A DNA stretch of 64,000 nt from Pseudoxanthomonas sp. CF125 (GTDB lineage: Bacteria; Pseudomonadota; Gammaproteobacteria; Xanthomonadales; Xanthomonadaceae), in assembly GCF_900104085.1 (NCBI RefSeq), contig NZ_FNLD01000004.1, positions 62,001-126,000 of the forward strand. The letters run 5' to 3'. A model generated the notes under the pieces. The model had not been told where the DNA came from and did no database searches. It worked only from the letters and a program-made list of their open reading frames with translations. This document shows positions 60,877-64,000 of this stretch, one piece after another. Made by a program: the position numbers and the translations under genes. How positions within the stretch are numbered: position 1 is the stretch's first letter; every line of letters starts with the position of its first letter.

Positions 60877-61824
60877 TCACTCGACGATGCCTTTGGCCTC
60901 GGAGATGCCGATCACCTCGGGATGCTGGACGCGCTTGTTGCGGTCCAGCAGCGGATGCAGGAACACGGCCACCAGGATGATCGCCACGCCCAGATAGAAC
61001 AGCGGCGTGAGTTCGCGCTGTTCGCCCAGCAGCACGATGGCCAGGAGGATGGCGTAGACCGGCTCCAGGTTGGTGACCAGTTGCACTGCGTACGCGCTGA
61101 GGTGGCGCAGAGCGACCAGCGACAAGGCGAAGGGCAGCAGCGTGCAGACCAGCGACAGCGCCAGCAGCAACAGGCCGTCGTGCGGGCTGGGAATCACCAG
61201 CAGGTCGCCGGCGAAGGCGGGAAACAGCATGGGCATCAGCGGCGCCAGCAAGGTCAGCAGCAGCGTGCCCGCACCCAGCTCCACGCCGGTCACGGTCAGC
61301 GGATCGCCTCCATCGACCATGTGCTTGTTGAGCGAACCGAAGACCGCGACCAGCAACGCGGACAACGCTCCCACGGCGATGCCCATGCGCATGCCGTCGG
61401 GCACGCCGCCGACCACCAGCGCCACGCCGGGCAAAACAGCCAGGCCGAAGGCGAGTTCGCGCATGGAAAACGGCCTGCGCGTCAGCCAGGGCTCGATCAC
61501 CGAGGTGAAGGCGGGCGCCAGCGCGATGCAGGTTGCGGCCACCGAAGCATTGGCCAGCTTCACTGCACCGTAGAAAGTCAGCCAATGCAGCGCCACCAAT
61601 GCGCCGATGCCGGAATACGCAAGCAGGGTGCGCAGCGGCATGGCCCGGAGCCCGCGCCATACCGTAGGCAACACGGCCAGCGCGGCCACCACCAGCAGCA
61701 TCCGCCACCACACCAGCGGCAACGCGGGCAGGGTGATCATTTTTCCCAGGATGGCGGTGAAGCCCCATAGCAGCACGCAGAAGTGGATCTGCAGCTGGGC
61801 TTTGGCGGTAGGCGATAAAGGCAT
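60877..61824 (-). CDS. EamA/DMT family transporter
   Basis: This 315-residue protein has ten helices as two EamA repeats. The first begins LQIHFCVLLWGFTAILGKMI and the second PLTVTGVELGAGTLLLTLL, with LVTNLEPVYAILLAIVLLGE being the characteristic EamA stretch. Such carriers export metabolites or amino acids; substrate unknown. ATG 61824 places the first helix at the N-terminus; the open frame to 62070 is discarded. It is convergent with rluF with only 7 bases between their stops. Confidence 0.9.
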   Translation of the reverse strand: MPLSPTAKAQLQIHFCVLLWGFTAILGKMITLPALPLVWWRMLLVVAALAVLPTVWRGLRAMPLRTLLAYSGIGALVALHWLTFYGAVKLANASVAATCIALAPAFTSVIEPWLTRRPFSMRELAFGLAVLPGVALVVGGVPDGMRMGIAVGALSALLVAVFGSLNKHMVDGGDPLTVTGVELGAGTLLLTLLAPLMPMLFPAFAGDLLVIPSPHDGLLLLALSLVCTLLPFALSLVALRHLSAYAVQLVTNLEPVYAILLAIVLLGEQRELTPLFYLGVAIILVAVFLHPLLDRNKRVQHPEVIGISEAKGIVE

Positions 61825-61881
61825 GCGACCATTGTCGCCGATGCCGGCACGCGCTGGCGATACGAGGTTGCGAATACGGCC

Positions 61882-62271
61882 ATGAGCGAGTCTTTCACCA
61901 GTTACCTGCGCGATCTTTTTTCGGAACTGGGACCGGTCACCTTGCGCAAGATGTTTGGTGGGCAGGGTCTGTACCACGATGGCCTGATCATCGGGTTGGT
62001 GATCGGCGATGAGCTTTTCCTCAAGACCGATGCGGCCACCGTCGAAGCTTTCGAGCAGGCGGGCGGGCATCCTTTCGTCTACCAGGGCAAGGGCAAGCCG
62101 GTGACGATGAGCTACTGGTTGCCGCCCGCCGAGGCGATGGAGTCTTCGCAGGCGATGCGCCCTTGGGCGAGGTTGGCCTATGAGGCTGCGGTGCGGAAGA
62201 ACTCCGAAAAGAAGCCTCTGAAGAAAGCGGCGAAGAAAGGCGCGAAGAAGACAGCGAAAAAAGTCGAATGA
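61882..62271 (+). CDS. TfoX N-terminal domain protein
   Basis: This 129-residue protein contains a TfoX-N domain (YLRDLFSELGPVTLRKMFGGQGLYHDGLIIGLVIGDELFLKTDAAT..., to about residue 95). A Lys/Ala-rich basic tail (KKPLKKAAKKGAKKTAKK) follows that could contact nucleic acid. TfoX proteins regulate competence genes in Haemophilus and Vibrio, but single-domain forms without TfoX-C are of unclear function. Confidence 0.88.
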   Translation: MSESFTSYLRDLFSELGPVTLRKMFGGQGLYHDGLIIGLVIGDELFLKTDAATVEAFEQAGGHPFVYQGKGKPVTMSYWLPPAEAMESSQAMRPWARLAYEAAVRKNSEKKPLKKAAKKGAKKTAKKVE

Positions 62272-62354
62272 CTAGTCGATTCGATACATTTCTGTTTTAT
62301 CGAATTGCGGAAGAAGTACAACCAGGACTGTAGACACGCAAGAAACACTGAGCT

Positions 62355-62508
62355 CCGTTCGTGGTGAGCCTGTCGAACCACGCCTTTGCCACAAGCCCGC
62401 GCTTGCGACACGTCGCTTCATCGCGAAAAGCGTGGTTCGACAGGCTCACCACGAACGGTTCGGCGGGTTAATCCACGAGCCGGTTCGGCAGGCTCGCCAC
62501 GAACGGGA
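62355..62508. repeat. CCGTTCGTGGTGAGCCTGTCG repeats (family G, copy 2)
   Basis: CCGTTCGTGGTGAGCCTGTC at 62355, its complement GACAGGCTCACCACGAACGG ending near 62459, and a third partial unit to about 62506. It fills most of the 247-base convergent gap 62272-62518. Copy 1 is at 22455. Confidence 0.87.
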
Positions 62509-62518
62509 TCAATTGTCG

Positions 62519-63385
62519 TTACCGCGAGGCGATTGCGCCCAGGCGTTCGAGCAAAGCTATCGCAGCGGCGGGATTCCGCTCTTTGGCGCTGCTGATGAAA
62601 TAGAGAAAGACTTCGCGCGGGCGTTTTGCTGCGGCGCTAGTTTCTATATGCGGAAGATCCGCCGGATCGTCGCCTTGCGACCAGCGCATGGCGCGCTCGG
62701 CCCATTGGTCGAGCGCGGCGCCCGGGTAGCCGGTCACGATCCCGGCTTGCGAGCGCATCAGCCGCGCATAGACGAAATCGGCGGTGAGATCGGCGAAGGA
62801 GGGATGCTCTTCCGAGTCGGTGAATACCGTCGCCAGGCCGTGTTCGCGTGCCAGCGCCAGATAATCCTTGTCCACGAACGCCGGATCGCGTACGTCCAGC
62901 ACGTGCCGCAGCTTGCGCCCGGAATATTCGGCGGGCAGCAATCCGACGAAGGCCTTGAACTCCTCGGCATCGATGCGTTTGCCTTTGTCGAACTGCCAGA
63001 CCAGCGGCCCCAGCTTGTCGCCGAGTTCGACGATCCCGCCGATGAAATCCTCGATCTGGTGGCCGGTTTTCGACAGCGCCTTCGATTCCATGATCCGCTG
63101 CGGCGCTTTGGCCGAGAACACGAAGCCCTCCGGCGTTTCATCGCGCCATTTGGCGTAGGTGGCAGGCTTTTGGACGCCGTAATAGGTGCCGTTGACCTCG
63201 ATGGAATTCAGCTGCCTGCTGGCGTATTCCAGCTCGCGCCGCTGCACCAGCCCCGCCGGATAGAACATGCCGCCGCGCCACGGCGCGTAAGTCCAGCCGC
63301 CGATGCCGACGCGGATGCGCGACGGCATCGGCGGCGGCGGGGAAGAAAAAAGATCGGACGTGGGTTTGTCTTTGCGTGGGCTCAT
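62519..63385 (-). CDS. DUF72 family protein
   Basis: This 288-residue protein is a DUF72 (YecE-type) TIM-barrel: RIRVGIGGWTYAPWRGGMFYPAGL near the start, SIEVNGTYYGVQKPATYAKWRDETPEGFVFSAKAPQRI, LRHVLDVRDPAFVD and a late REVFLYFISSAKERNPAAAI. Function is unknown. ATG 63385 is used because it overlaps the VOC gene stop by four bases; the longer open frame to 63964 is discarded. Confidence 0.9.
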   Translation of the reverse strand: MSPRKDKPTSDLFSSPPPPMPSRIRVGIGGWTYAPWRGGMFYPAGLVQRRELEYASRQLNSIEVNGTYYGVQKPATYAKWRDETPEGFVFSAKAPQRIMESKALSKTGHQIEDFIGGIVELGDKLGPLVWQFDKGKRIDAEEFKAFVGLLPAEYSGRKLRHVLDVRDPAFVDKDYLALAREHGLATVFTDSEEHPSFADLTADFVYARLMRSQAGIVTGYPGAALDQWAERAMRWSQGDDPADLPHIETSAAAKRPREVFLYFISSAKERNPAAAIALLERLGAIASR

Positions 63386-63810
63386 TCTGCCTTCCAGGGA
63401 TCGTAACTGCCGAACCACCAGAGATGTCCTTCCGGGTCGCGGCAAGAATAACCGCGTCCGCCGTAAGCCTGGTCGGCGATCTCCATGACGATGGCTGCGC
63501 CAGCAGCCTTGGCCTGCGCGTAGTGCGCATCGGCGTCGGTGACGATCACGCAGGGGCTCTGGGTTTCGCGCAGGCCGATGTCTTGTGGCTGCACGATTTG
63601 CTTTCCCCATTCGCTGACGTTGTCGGCCGACCCCAGCATGATCATGCCGTTGCCGAAGGTCAGCTGTGCGTGATGCACGGTGTCGCCGTCGGCGTAGACC
63701 GCATTCCTGCTGAAGCCGAAGGCCTTGCACAGCCAGTCGATGGCGGCGTGCGCATCCCGGTAACGCAGGCAGGGAATGATGGTGCTGGTGGTGTCGGCGG
63801 CAAGCGTCAT
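63382..63810 (-). CDS. VOC superfamily (bleomycin-resistance-like) protein
   Basis: This 142-residue VOC protein reads TIIPCLRYRDAHAAIDWLCKAFGFSRNAVYADGDTVHHAQLTFGNGMIMLG. It ends with YGGRGYSCRDPEGHLWWFGSYDPW, the Glu-containing end typical of glyoxalase-like and bleomycin-resistance-like proteins. ATG 63810 has AGGAG nine bases upstream and is preferred to ATG 63828. The stop overlaps the DUF72 start by four bases. An AraC regulator end lies just upstream. Confidence 0.88.
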   Translation of the reverse strand: MTLAADTTSTIIPCLRYRDAHAAIDWLCKAFGFSRNAVYADGDTVHHAQLTFGNGMIMLGSADNVSEWGKQIVQPQDIGLRETQSPCVIVTDADAHYAQAKAAGAAIVMEIADQAYGGRGYSCRDPEGHLWWFGSYDPWKAE

Positions 63811-63887
63811 GGGATTGGCTCCTGGCATGGGCGTGCGTGCATCCTGGGTCGTTCTGCGGCGCGGGTCTTGTAGATTTCCGCGGGGGT

Positions 63888-64000
63888 TTACCGTAAGGCG
63901 ATATGGCCGTTGAAGGCATCGCGCTGACGGCTGAAGGCGGCAGGGCTGAGCCCCGAGAATTCACGGAATTCGTGGCTCATGTGGGCCTGGTCGTGATAGC
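63888..64000 (-). CDS. AraC family regulator, C-terminal fragment
   Basis: The last 113 bases read on the reverse strand as YHDQAHMSHEFREFSGLSPAAFSRQ followed by RDAFNGHIALR and TAA (63888-63890). This is the second helix-turn-helix and conserved end of AraC-type regulators (DQAHFxREFRxFxGxSPxxF). The N-terminal part lies beyond the window. It is co-directional with the VOC and DUF72 genes and probably heads their operon. Confidence 0.82.
   Translation of the reverse strand, partial: YHDQAHMSHEFREFSGLSPAAFSRQRDAFNGHIALR

Noticed and set aside
62519-63964. Extension of DUF72 to 481 residues
   Set aside because: The upstream part overlaps the VOC gene on the same strand in another frame; the 4-base overlap start at 63385 explains both genes.

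Overview
The window is a high-GC gammaproteobacterial chromosome segment, most likely from the Xanthomonadaceae/Lysobacteraceae (Lysobacter, Luteimonas or Pseudoxanthomonas type). The basis is the folC-dedD-cvpA-purF order, the ZnuD/MerC zinc pair, a histidine-degradation route using HutF, the LytTR two-component and class A beta-lactamase types, and above all the many families of palindromic intergenic repeats. No genus can be fixed from sequence alone. No rRNA, tRNA, phage, IS element or CRISPR array was seen.

Layout. 0-8.3 kb is housekeeping: a partial histidine-phosphatase-like end, folC (with an in-frame repeat insertion), a double-SPOR DedD-like protein, cvpA, purF, a DUF455 protein, lpxH (reverse) and gltX. 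8.3-13.5 kb holds zur, a MarR-MFS efflux pair with a palindromic operator inside its promoter, and a divergent znuD/merC pair sharing a Zur-like box, then a THX-type ribosomal peptide gene. 13.6-16.4 kb carries hutI and hutF plus a 59-residue Gly/Asp/Cys-rich membrane peptide gene overlapping the hutI 5' end; hutU lies apart at 26 kb. 16.5-20.1 kb is a compact serine hydrolase - LytS-type kinase - LytTR regulator operon. 20.2-22.4 kb is a DNA alkylation repair block (ogt, Ada-AlkA fusion).

22.6-46.7 kb is accessory in character: phosphodiesterase, ThuA, lipoproteins, an M20-type hydrolase with altered metal ligands, FKBP isomerase, VOC-AraC pair, TPR protein, GH37 trehalase-like enzyme, a MATE transporter preceded by a translationally coupled small ORF, a lower-GC glycoside-hydrolase-like gene, DUF1615, SRPBCC, PD40 and membrane proteins. 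46.8-54.9 kb adds GH16, DUF1428, MOSC, VOC, class A beta-lactamase, GNAT, NAD-binding, DUF1697, a ClpP/crotonase-fold lipoprotein and a GIY-YIG protein. 55-64 kb holds an S4 protein, an ECF sigma/membrane pair, fatty acid desaturase, DEAD-box helicase, rluF, an EamA transporter, TfoX-N, DUF72, VOC and the end of an AraC regulator.

The most distinctive property is the repeat load. About eleven families of short inverted repeats occupy most intergenic gaps, especially between convergent genes. Several gene stop codons (MFS, ogt, GIY-YIG, the glycoside-hydrolase-like gene and probably lpxH) are the TAG at the end of a repeat arm, and one repeat has been absorbed into the folC reading frame. These, the coupled small ORF before the MATE gene, and the Zur-box znuD/merC pair are the best leads.
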